A stretch of 5,500 nucleotides of DNA. Source: Parvularculaceae bacterium. GTDB taxonomy: Bacteria > Pseudomonadota > Alphaproteobacteria > Caulobacterales > Parvularculaceae. Made by a program: the position numbers and the translations under genes. Shown piece after piece: positions 1 through 5,500 of the stretch. The stretch is taken from the NCBI GenBank assembly GCA_004213235.1, contig SHAI01000162.1:1-5500 (forward strand), read 5' to 3'. The notes under the pieces are model-generated. The model had not been told where the DNA came from. It worked only from the letters and a program-made list of their open reading frames with translations, and did not search any database. How positions within the stretch are numbered: the stretch's first letter is position 1; every line of letters starts with the position of its first letter.

Positions 1-412
1 AGTACCGCATGGACGGTCGAGATCGCCGGGGTATGAAGGTTTGGATGTATGACCAGCGCGTTGTTTTTGTCGGTTGTGGAGAAATACGCCCCATGGCAGC
101 AAGGCGATGCACCCTTATCCTTTGGCGCCAGAAATACAGCCGAAGACTAATTCCGTGCCGATACGAATAATGACAGCCCCACGGAAGACCATATGCCCAG
201 TGCCGACGGCAGCGTTTGAAGATGGATGGTCGGGGCTGAACTTCCGCCAGCCTTCAAACCTTTACTGACAGATATGGGGGCAAGCGGGCGGTGAATGCCC
301 GCAGCAGATTTTCTGTTGAATGCCGGGCACCGTTCCTTGCCTGGTGCAAGCTCACGCACCAGGACCGCCAGGTTGAATGGAGTTGTTAGTACCCAACCTT
401 AAGGTTAGGCAT
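1..412. other. Unassigned region, possible gene remnant on the minus strand
   Basis: No gene can be supported in these 412 bases. On the minus strand there are two adjacent stretches that read like coding sequence but lie in different frames. One is open from 261 down to a TAA at 115-117 (48 codons, containing GHMVFRGAVIIRIGTELVFG), with its only ATG at 190-192. The other is open from 146 off the left edge (48 codons, containing AYFSTTDKNNALVIHPNLHT), and has no ATG, GTG or TTG start. A third minus frame (359 to 147) and short plus frames (for example 9-170 and 74-268) overlap them. The frame switch without a start would fit an eroded, frameshifted gene whose remainder lies left of the window, but it could equally be chance. 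I recognise no family in any of the translations, and no RNA gene or clear promoter. Confidence 0.3.
392..409 (-). terminator. Hairpin downstream of the reductase gene, weak terminator candidate
   Basis: CCCAACC at 392-398 and GGTTAGG at 403-409 flank the loop TTAA and form a 7-bp stem with one wobble or mismatch, depending on strand. The core AACCTTAAGGTT (395-406) is a perfect 12-bp palindrome. It starts three bases past the TAA stop of the minus-strand reductase, which is where a terminator belongs. There is no T-run after it on the minus strand (the next bases are TACTAAC), so intrinsic termination would be weak. It could instead be a 3'-end stabilising hairpin or a protein-binding palindrome. 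Confidence 0.35.
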
Positions 413-1420
413 TTATTCCATTGATATGACGACTTTTCCCCGCGCTTTGCGTTCTTCGATAAGTCGCAGGGCGGCGGCGGCTTCTTCAAGCGGGAATGTT
501 TCTGTTACCCGTGGTTTAATTTTTCCGGCTGAATACCATTGGAACAGTTCCGCGATATGCTCTGCGTTCCGGGCGGGATCGCGCATTGTAAATGCGCCCC
601 AGAAGACGCCAACAATCTGGCAGCTTTTTAAAAGCGTGAGATTGAGTGGCAGTTTGGGGATGCCGGCTGGAAAGCCGATAACGAGGAAACGCCCCTCCCA
701 ACCAAGAGCGCGAACCGCCGGTTCCGCGTAATCGCCGCCGACGGCGTCGTAAACGACATCAACGCCCTCTGGTCGTCCGAGCGCGGCAGATTTTGCCTTG
801 ATCTCTTTTGACAGCGCGCGCTGTGCGTCCTTATCCATTTCTCGTGGATAAATCAGTGTATCGTCCGCGCCCAGATCGCGGCAGAAGGCAGCTTTTTCCT
901 CCGACGATACCCCGGCGATGACTTTAGCCCCCATGGCTTTGCCAAGCTCAATTGCCGCTGCGCCGACACCTCCAGCGGCACCGAGGATGAAGAGGGTTTC
1001 GTCTTTGCGTAAGGTGCCGCGATCCTTCAATGCGTAATGCGACGTGCCATAGGTCAGCATGAAGGCTGCCGCTTCATCAAAGGGCATCGCGTCCGGGATG
1101 GGGTTTACCTGTGCAGCATTCGCAATGAAATGGGTGGAAAAACCGCCGTTTACGCCGCCTGCCAGCACACGGTCCCCAACGTTTAGTGAATCAACGCCCT
1201 CGCCAATGGCCGCCACCACGCCGGCGATCTCGCCGCCGGGCGCGAAGGGGCGTGGTGGTTTGAACTGGTACAGATCGCGAATAATGAGGGTGTCGGGAAA
1301 ATTGACACCGGCGGCCTTCACCGCGATGAGAACTTGACCTGGACCAGGTGCCGGGGTTGGACCTTCGGTCAATTCCAGGGTCTCTGGACCGCCAGGCAAA
1401 ACGCTCATCATCGATTTCAT
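413..1420 (-). CDS. Zinc-free medium-chain reductase, NADPH:quinone oxidoreductase family
   Basis: This is a complete 335-residue protein, the usual length for zinc-independent medium-chain dehydrogenase/reductases. The N-terminal GroES-like catalytic domain (about 1-125) carries the family motifs GVNFPDTLIIRDLYQ (38-52) and PGGEIAGVV (61-69). The Rossmann domain (about 126-265) has the nucleotide-binding loop GAAGGVG (147-153) and the later VVYDAVGGD segment (222-230). No structural-zinc cysteine cluster is present, which separates it from alcohol dehydrogenases. The family reduces quinones, enones or enoyl-thioesters with NADPH in the cytosol; the actual substrate cannot be read here. The ATG at 1418-1420 is chosen because AGAGGA lies 7 bases upstream (1428-1433 on the plus strand); internal ATGs at codons 4 and 5 lack such a site. 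It is transcribed away from the lipoprotein-transporter operon. Assignment to the family is firm, the substrate open. Confidence 0.93.
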   Translation of the reverse strand: MKSMMSVLPGGPETLELTEGPTPAPGPGQVLIAVKAAGVNFPDTLIIRDLYQFKPPRPFAPGGEIAGVVAAIGEGVDSLNVGDRVLAGGVNGGFSTHFIANAAQVNPIPDAMPFDEAAAFMLTYGTSHYALKDRGTLRKDETLFILGAAGGVGAAAIELGKAMGAKVIAGVSSEEKAAFCRDLGADDTLIYPREMDKDAQRALSKEIKAKSAALGRPEGVDVVYDAVGGDYAEPAVRALGWEGRFLVIGFPAGIPKLPLNLTLLKSCQIVGVFWGAFTMRDPARNAEHIAELFQWYSAGKIKPRVTETFPLEEAAAALRLIEERKARGKVVISME

Positions 1421-1558
1421 CGTTTATTCCTCTTTTCCACAAGGCTTGCCGCCGGGCGCGATCTTACGCATGCTCATGCCAACGGAAATAGTCTTGCGCA
1501 GATAACTCGTGTAAAAAGACACAAGCACAGGGAAGAATGCGCACCATGGGAGAAATTC
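1421..1558. promoter_or_regulatory. Divergent intergenic region with a small inverted repeat
   Basis: These 138 bases must contain the start signals of both the minus-strand reductase and the plus-strand lipoprotein-transporter pair. Visible elements are an inverted repeat GCATG-CT-CATGC at 1468-1479, two copies of the palindrome TGCGCA (1495-1500 and 1538-1543) and a short GTGT...ACAC repeat near 1510-1522. A possible minus-strand -10 element (TAAGAT, complement of 1461-1466) lies beside the inverted repeat, but its -35 partner (TTTCCG, 16-bp spacing) is poor. I see no convincing plus-strand sigma-70 promoter. Presence of regulatory sequence is inferred from the divergent layout rather than from strong consensus matches. 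Confidence 0.35.
1548..1552 (+). promoter_or_regulatory. Ribosome binding site of the lipoprotein gene
   Basis: GGGAG lies 6 bases before the ATG at 1559. It decides the start, because the same frame is open much further upstream (to an ATG at 1334) into the divergent reductase gene. Only the 1559 start gives a protein beginning with a signal peptide. Confidence 0.7.
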
Positions 1559-1900
1559 ATGCTCTTTCGAACAGTTAAATATCTGCCAATCGCCTTGGCA
1601 GCAGTCGGCATTTTGTCGGGGTGCGCCACCGCTGCACGCGCGACGCTGGAGAACAGATTTCAGGCGATCGGAATTCCTGAAGGGACCGCGGTGTGCATGG
1701 TTGATGATCTTTCCGATGAACTCAACGCACAGGATTTAAGCGATTTGGCGCGGTATACGTTTAGAATTGCTCGGGCTCCCTCAACAATCGCAGCCATTCG
1801 GGAGTTGATAAAAATCGATAACCCACGAGCGGTCAGTGCCGTTGGTAGGGCAGGCTTTAATTGTGTGACCGGTTTCAATTTAGCGGGGTTCGGCCAGTGA
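1559..1900 (+). CDS. Small predicted lipoprotein of unknown function
   Basis: The 113-residue product starts with a short basic region, a hydrophobic stretch and a lipobox L19-S20-G21-C22, so it should be exported, cleaved before Cys22 and lipid-anchored. The following residues (ATAAR) contain no Asp at +2, which is compatible with outer-membrane sorting. The mature part is about 92 residues, has two further cysteines (C46 and C102) that could form a disulfide in the periplasm, and ends with an IDNPRAVSAVGRAGFNC segment. A pattern of a cysteine after an LEXRF...G start and a closing I-x-NPR...AG-x-x-C resembles, from memory, small uncharacterised proteins of sphingomonads; no function is known to me. 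The ATG at 1559 is chosen for the GGGAG site at 1548-1552 with 6-base spacing and because it places the signal peptide at the N-terminus. Its stop overlaps the start of the transporter gene. Confidence 0.8.
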   Translation: MLFRTVKYLPIALAAVGILSGCATAARATLENRFQAIGIPEGTAVCMVDDLSDELNAQDLSDLARYTFRIARAPSTIAAIRELIKIDNPRAVSAVGRAGFNCVTGFNLAGFGQ

Positions 1901-3219
1901 GCGAGCAAGCCAGCGCGGGCAACCCATCTGCCACCGGCGAACAGCCGCAACCAACAGTGGCTTATAGCCGGTATGTGCTTATCATTTTGACGATCGTATA
2001 TACGTTCAACTTCATTGACCGTCAGATCATCGCAATCCTGTCTCCGGCGATAAAGGAAGATCTGGGCCTGTCCGACACCATGCTTGGTTTTTTAAAGGGC
2101 CTGGCTTTTGTGGTTCTTTACAGCACAATCGGCATCCCCATTGCCTGGGCGGCTGATCGGTTTAACCGCGTGAGTATTATCGCGACGGCATTGGCGGTGT
2201 GGAGTGGGTTTACTGCGCTTTCCGGATTTGCGGCGAATGCCGGTCAATTGATCCTCGCCAGAATTGGCGTTGGCATTGGCGAGGCTGGTTGTTCTCCGCC
2301 TGCCCATTCTCTGATTTCTGACTATTTCCCGAAAGAAAAACGCGCAAGTGCGCTTGCTACCTATTCCCTTGGCATCCCCTTTGGGCAGATGTTTGCGTTT
2401 CTGGCTGGCGGCTGGATGCTGCAGGAACTGGGTTGGCGGTATGCCTTTTTCCTTGTTGGGCTGCCTGGTTTGTTACTGGCGGTCGTCATGAAGATGACGG
2501 TCCGCGAGCCAATTCGAGGGGGAGCTGACGGCACCAGTGGTGAACCGGTCAAGCTAAAGGAAGGCTTGCGTGTACTTTTGGCAATCCCGAGCTTCTGGGG
2601 GCTCACTCTTGCCACCATGTTTGCGAGCTTCACAGGCTATGGCATGGGGTTATGGGTCGTCGATTTTTATCGGCGTACATATGAACTTTCTTATATGGAA
2701 ATAACGCTACCATTGGCGTTGTTAAATGGCGTTGCTTACGGCATCGGTACCTTTCTTGGGGGATGGGTTGCTGATCGGCGCGCCGTCACAGACAAGGGCG
2801 CTTATGCCTGGATACCGGGCGTTGCGATGTTGGTTACCATCCCGGCGGGGATTCTTTCTCTTTGGTCGCCCACGGCTACAGGCGCATTCCTCTGGTCTGC
2901 GCCATTCCTTGTTGGTCTGGGGTTCTATCTCGGCCCATCCTTTTCGCTGATCCAGACCCTAGCGCCAGTTCGGATGCGTGCCTTTGCAACGGCATTATTC
3001 TTTTTCGTGCTGAATTTACTGGCGCTTGGCGGGGCACCGCTTTGGATTGGCGGAATATCGGACATGCTTCTGGAAAAACATGGTGAAGTGACGGCGTTGC
3101 GCATTTCGTTGACCACCCTTGGGATTACCAGTTTTCTGGCGGCGCTCGCATATTTCTGGACCGCGTGGAAGCTTCCAGCCGACTGGGCTGCGGCTGAGAA
3201 AAGAAACGCTGCAACTTGA
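1897..3219 (+). CDS. MFS transporter, Spinster-like
   Basis: This 440-residue inner-membrane protein has the usual length and 12-helix pattern of the major facilitator superfamily. Approximate helices are 25-45, 62-84, 92-110, 115-135, 152-174, 180-200, then a cytoplasmic loop (201-226), and 229-250, 270-290, 303-322, 330-350, 364-386, 402-424. Visible signatures are FNFIDRQIIAIL in TM1 (37-48), the loop 2-3 motif A ending AADRFNR (85-91), and RIGVGIGEAGCSPPAHSLISD in TM4 and after it (122-142). A partial second-half motif, GGWVADRR, lies at 288-295. These match the Spinster-like branch common in alphaproteobacteria; the substrate is unknown, with lipids, organic acids or aromatic compounds all possible by family. 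GTG at 1897 is preferred over an upstream in-frame TTG at 1861 because it begins just before TM1 with a GGGG purine stretch 8 bases upstream and overlaps the preceding stop by four bases. It is probably co-transcribed and translationally coupled with the lipoprotein. Confidence 0.93.
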   Translation: MSEQASAGNPSATGEQPQPTVAYSRYVLIILTIVYTFNFIDRQIIAILSPAIKEDLGLSDTMLGFLKGLAFVVLYSTIGIPIAWAADRFNRVSIIATALAVWSGFTALSGFAANAGQLILARIGVGIGEAGCSPPAHSLISDYFPKEKRASALATYSLGIPFGQMFAFLAGGWMLQELGWRYAFFLVGLPGLLLAVVMKMTVREPIRGGADGTSGEPVKLKEGLRVLLAIPSFWGLTLATMFASFTGYGMGLWVVDFYRRTYELSYMEITLPLALLNGVAYGIGTFLGGWVADRRAVTDKGAYAWIPGVAMLVTIPAGILSLWSPTATGAFLWSAPFLVGLGFYLGPSFSLIQTLAPVRMRAFATALFFFVLNLLALGGAPLWIGGISDMLLEKHGEVTALRISLTTLGITSFLAALAYFWTAWKLPADWAAAEKRNAAT

Positions 3220-3223
3220 TCGT

Positions 3224-3250
3224 CATCGCTGGCGTTTGCCGGTGATGTTT
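3224..3250 (+). terminator. Hairpin terminator after the transporter gene
   Basis: CATCGCTGGC (3224-3233) pairs with GCCGGTGATG (3238-3247) in a 10-bp stem with two G-U wobbles and a four-base GTTT loop, followed by TTT and then CCGT. It begins four bases after the TGA of the transporter gene. Stem and position are typical of an intrinsic terminator; the T-tract is short, so efficiency may be partial. Confidence 0.6.
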
Positions 3251-3259
3251 CCGTCGACA

Positions 3260-3275
3260 CGCTGCGCGCGTAGCG
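3260..3275 (+). repeat. GC-rich short hairpin in the metG leader region
   Basis: CGCTGC (3260-3265) can pair with GTAGCG (3270-3275), with one G-U pair and a GCGC loop. It is the second of three successive hairpins between the transporter and metG. Alone it is short enough to be chance in GC-rich DNA. Confidence 0.3.
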
Positions 3276-3291
3276 TTATGTCCACCTTAGG

Positions 3292-3318
3292 GCCGCATCC
3301 GGGCTGACTGGATGCGGC
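3292..3318 (+). repeat. Perfect 9-bp inverted repeat upstream of metG
   Basis: GCCGCATCC (3292-3300) and GGATGCGGC (3310-3318) form a perfect 9-bp stem with a nine-base loop (GGGCTGACT). No T-run follows (next bases GAACCTG), so it is not a standard terminator. It sits 52 bases before the metG start and could be a backup transcription stop, an operator or a leader structure. AGCGTT at 3272-3277 and AACGCT at 3340-3345 are complementary and would enclose it in a larger, weaker fold. Confidence 0.5.
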
Positions 3319-3370
3319 GAACCTGTTTGCGAATTCCTCAACGCTCACTAGATATTGGCGCACGAACATC

Positions 3371-5113
3371 ATGACCCGTATTCTGATCACCTCCGCCTTG
3401 CCATATATTAATGGTGCCAAACATCTGGGAAATCTGGTCGGCTCCATGCTCCCCGCCGATGTTTATGCACGGTATATGCGCGCACGCGGACATAATGTTC
3501 TGTACATTTGCGCGACCGACGAACATGGCACACCGGCGGAGCTTGCGGCGCGCGAAGCGGGGCAGACCGTTGAGGAATACTGCGCTGAACAGCATGCTAT
3601 CCAGAAGGAGATAGGTGCCGGTTTTAATCTGTCCTTTGACCATTTTGGCCGTTCATCGGGCCCTGAGAACGCCAGGCTAACCCAGCACTTTGCAGCGCGC
3701 CTTGAAGCGAACGGTTTTATCGACGAACGAACCGACAAGCAGGTTTATTCTATCGAAGACCAGCGCTTTTTGCCGGATAGGTATGTTGAAGGAACCTGCC
3801 CGCATTGCGGTTATGACAAAGCGCGCGGCGATCAATGTGATAATTGCGGCCGGCTTTTAGACCCGACCGATTTGAAAGAACCATATTCTTCAATATCCGG
3901 ATCAAAAAACCTTGAACTGAAAGAAACCAAGCACCTTTATCTCCTGCTGGAGAAAATGCAGGATCCGGTTACGGCCTGGTTTGAAGCGAAGACCGACTTT
4001 CCGGCATTGACGCAGGCAATCACGCGCAAATGGTTGAAAGAAGGGCTACGTGACCGGTCAATCACGCGCGATCTTTATTGGGGCGTCAAAGTTCTCAAGG
4101 ACGGGGCGCCGCGCGCCGGGTTTGAAAATAAAGTTTTTTACGTCTGGTTCGATGCGCCCATCGCCTATATCGCGGCAACGGAAGCCTGGGCAGGTGAAGC
4201 ACCTGAGGGTGAAATGCGCGACTGGCGATCCTGGTGGCGCCTCGATGAAGGCGCACAAGACGTTCGCTATGTTCAATTCATGGGTAAAGACAATGTTGCG
4301 TTCCATACTGTGACATTTCCCGGCGCGATTCTTGGTTCAGAGGAGCCCTGGAAGACGGTCGACGCTTTGAAGACATTGAACTGGCTGAATTGGTATGGCG
4401 GTAAATTCTCAACGAGCCAGAAACGCGGCATTTTCATGGATAGGGCACTTGACCTTCTGCCGGCTGACTATTGGCGTTGGTATTTGATGGCGAATGCTCC
4501 TGAATCTGACGATGTGTCTTTCACGTTTGAGCATTTTTCGAGCGTGGTAAATAAAGATCTCGCTGATGTTCTCGGCAATTTCGTTAATCGGATCACCCGG
4601 TTTTGTGTTTCAAAATTTGGCGCAGAAACGCCCAGTGATGGCGCTTATGGCACGGCGGAGGCGGATCTCGTCAAGGATCTGGAAAATCGAATTTCAGCTT
4701 ACACTGCTGCACTTGAAGCGATGGAGTTTCGAAAAGCCTTCGCGGAGCTGCGTGGTATCTGGGTCGTCGGCAATGAATATCTGCAAGTAGCCGCCCCCTG
4801 GACAGCATTCAAAACCGACCCAAGTGCGGCGGCGGCGTCCGTCCGGGCGGGATTAAATCTTGTTGTCTTGTTTGCGATCCTGTCGCGCCCTGTGATACCG
4901 GCGAGTGCGGCGAAAATTCTCGCCGCATTTGATCTGTCCAATGATGACGTCCCGGCCTGGCCGGAAACGGGCGGCTCATTATTGACCCTTTTAAAGGGTG
5001 GCGAGAGCTTTAACCCGCCGGATGTCCTTTTCAAAAAAATTGACGATGAGCAGCTGGCCAAGTGGCGGATTGAGTTTGGAGCGCCCGAGATTGATGGCGA
5101 AAACGCCGGATAG
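3371..5113 (+). CDS. metG: Methionyl-tRNA synthetase
   Basis: This 580-residue cytosolic enzyme charges tRNA-Met, including the initiator, using methionine and ATP. The class I catalytic core opens with ITSALPYINGAKHLGN (6-21), where HLGN stands in for HIGH, and continues with ATDEHGTP (48-55). The connective insert has one zinc knuckle, C143-x2-C146-x9-C156-x2-C159. FYVWFDAPIAYI (256-267) lies in the methionine pocket region. The second ATP signature is KFSTS (345-349) instead of KMSKS. In the helical anticodon domain, LGNFVNR (401-407) and APW (475-477) place N403, R407 and W477 where the E. coli enzyme has its anticodon-reading N391, R395 and W461. It stops after this domain, so the dimerising tRNA-binding extension of E. 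coli MetG is absent. KFSTS and the single knuckle are known from one alphaproteobacterial form and from archaeal enzymes. The ATG start fits the motif spacing, though no clear Shine-Dalgarno sequence precedes it. Confidence 0.98.
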   Translation: MTRILITSALPYINGAKHLGNLVGSMLPADVYARYMRARGHNVLYICATDEHGTPAELAAREAGQTVEEYCAEQHAIQKEIGAGFNLSFDHFGRSSGPENARLTQHFAARLEANGFIDERTDKQVYSIEDQRFLPDRYVEGTCPHCGYDKARGDQCDNCGRLLDPTDLKEPYSSISGSKNLELKETKHLYLLLEKMQDPVTAWFEAKTDFPALTQAITRKWLKEGLRDRSITRDLYWGVKVLKDGAPRAGFENKVFYVWFDAPIAYIAATEAWAGEAPEGEMRDWRSWWRLDEGAQDVRYVQFMGKDNVAFHTVTFPGAILGSEEPWKTVDALKTLNWLNWYGGKFSTSQKRGIFMDRALDLLPADYWRWYLMANAPESDDVSFTFEHFSSVVNKDLADVLGNFVNRITRFCVSKFGAETPSDGAYGTAEADLVKDLENRISAYTAALEAMEFRKAFAELRGIWVVGNEYLQVAAPWTAFKTDPSAAAASVRAGLNLVVLFAILSRPVIPASAAKILAAFDLSNDDVPAWPETGGSLLTLLKGGESFNPPDVLFKKIDDEQLAKWRIEFGAPEIDGENAG

Positions 5114-5161
5114 AGATTATTTCTTGCATATGTGCATTCCTTCTATTCACCACTCGTCCAC

Positions 5162-5203
5162 CTGCTTGCTGAGAATGGCTAAAAGGCGATAAGCTCAGGG
5201 CAG
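5162..5203 (+). promoter_or_regulatory. Possible stem sequestering the ribosome site of the small ORF
   Basis: CTGC (5162-5165) and CTGAG (5169-5173) can pair with GCAG (5200-5203) and CTCAG (5194-5198), leaving an asymmetric internal loop and a 20-base apical loop. The stem would cover AGGG (5197-5200), the only Shine-Dalgarno-like sequence before the ATG at 5206. The pairing is visible, but two short helices with a large loop are modest evidence. Confidence 0.2.
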
Positions 5204-5205
5204 CC

Positions 5206-5451
5206 ATGTTTCGAATAAAAGAAGCTGAAATTGAGATCGTCGGGCGCTCAGCTCATGCAAAAGGATTTGTTCTGATCACCCGAAGGTGGGTTGTGCGAGT
5301 GCACAATGGCATGCTTGGGGCGATGCAGAAGGCTTGCAAAAGACTTGCAAAGGACTGGGAAAAAACGATATCTTCTTCCGGAGCGGGGATGCTTGTTGCA
5401 TCAATCAAGAGAACATTACGCTACGTCGCTAAAGCAAGTGGCGATTTTTGA
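5206..5451 (+). CDS. Hypothetical small protein, 81 residues
   Basis: I do not recognise this protein. It would be 81 residues, basic and lysine/arginine-rich, with no signal peptide and no clear membrane span. A beta-prone N-terminal part (residues 1-32, with alternating hydrophobics such as IEIVG and FVLITRRWVVRV) is followed by a helix-prone segment around 36-52 (MLGAMQKACKRLAKDWE), and a second basic stretch ends it. AGGG lies 5 bases before the ATG, which supports translation. Against this, codons such as AGA, AGG, ATA and many A/T-ending codons differ from the neighbouring genes, so it may be spurious or acquired. It follows metG by 92 bases on the same strand with no good terminator between, so read-through is possible. 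No gene on the opposite strand competes for this stretch. Confidence 0.4.
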   Translation: MFRIKEAEIEIVGRSAHAKGFVLITRRWVVRVHNGMLGAMQKACKRLAKDWEKTISSSGAGMLVASIKRTLRYVAKASGDF

Positions 5452-5500
5452 TTCAGACGCTTATAGCCATTCTGGACGCAGGGAATTCAATAATACGAGT

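Noticed and set aside
426..1337. Several plus-strand open frames opposite the reductase gene
   Set aside because: They are antisense to a gene with clear family motifs over its whole length and show no recognisable protein features.
1334..1558. In-frame upstream extension of the lipoprotein gene to an ATG at 1334
   Set aside because: It would run antisense through the start of the reductase gene and bury the signal peptide inside the protein; the ATG at 1559 has a good ribosome site.
1861..1896. TTG start giving a 12-residue longer MFS transporter
   Set aside because: It lies deep inside the lipoprotein gene and adds residues unlike a transporter N-terminus; GTG at 1897 has the typical 4-base overlap.
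2482..2500. Stem CGTCAT-GAAG-ATGACG inside the transporter gene
   Set aside because: It is short and falls in coding sequence at the TM6/loop boundary, with the amino acids fully explaining the bases.
3326..3355. Possible metG promoter, TTTGCG and TAGATA with 17-bp spacing
   Set aside because: Both boxes match the consensus poorly, so it is not listed as a feature.
5120..5140. Terminator after metG around TGCATATGTGCA
   Set aside because: The stem is only four pairs and AT-rich, too weak to support, although the following bases are pyrimidine-rich.
4998..5192. Open frame overlapping the 3' end of metG, and an A7 run at 5033-5039 as a possible frameshift site
   Set aside because: The overlapping frame has unlikely protein composition, the shift needed (+1 or -2) is not the common -1 type, and MetG is complete in its own frame.

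Overview
The window looks like ordinary chromosomal DNA from an alphaproteobacterium. The main evidence is the methionyl-tRNA synthetase, whose signatures (HLGN, KFSTS, a four-cysteine zinc knuckle, no C-terminal tRNA-binding domain) match, from memory, the MetG form of Caulobacter, Rhodobacter and sphingomonad relatives. The quinone-reductase-like gene and the Spinster-like MFS transporter also resemble sphingomonad-type proteins. Base composition is moderate rather than very high in GC, so I do not name a genus.

Layout. Positions 1-412 hold no gene I can defend, only short overlapping open frames that may be the eroded end of a neighbouring gene. A zinc-free medium-chain reductase gene (413-1420, minus strand) follows, ending just before a perfect 12-bp palindrome. 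A 138-bp divergent intergenic region (1421-1558) separates it from a plus-strand pair: a small predicted outer-membrane or periplasmic lipoprotein (1559-1900) and an MFS transporter (1897-3219). These two share a 4-base GTGA stop/start overlap, so they are almost certainly one translationally coupled operon. A good hairpin terminator candidate starts four bases after the transporter stop codon. The 151-bp gap before metG contains two more hairpins. metG (3371-5113) is complete. After it come 92 bp of non-coding sequence and a possible 81-residue ORF of unknown function (5206-5451) with codon use unlike its neighbours.

How the genes work together. MetG is housekeeping and independent of the rest. 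The lipoprotein and MFS transporter probably act together in the envelope, but neither substrate nor partner can be read from the sequence. The divergent reductase could share a regulatory region with that pair; this is inference. I see no mobile element, CRISPR array, rRNA, tRNA or defence system, and no clear new system. The points most worth a second look are the lipoprotein-transporter coupling, the hairpin-rich leader region of metG, and the unassigned DNA at both edges.
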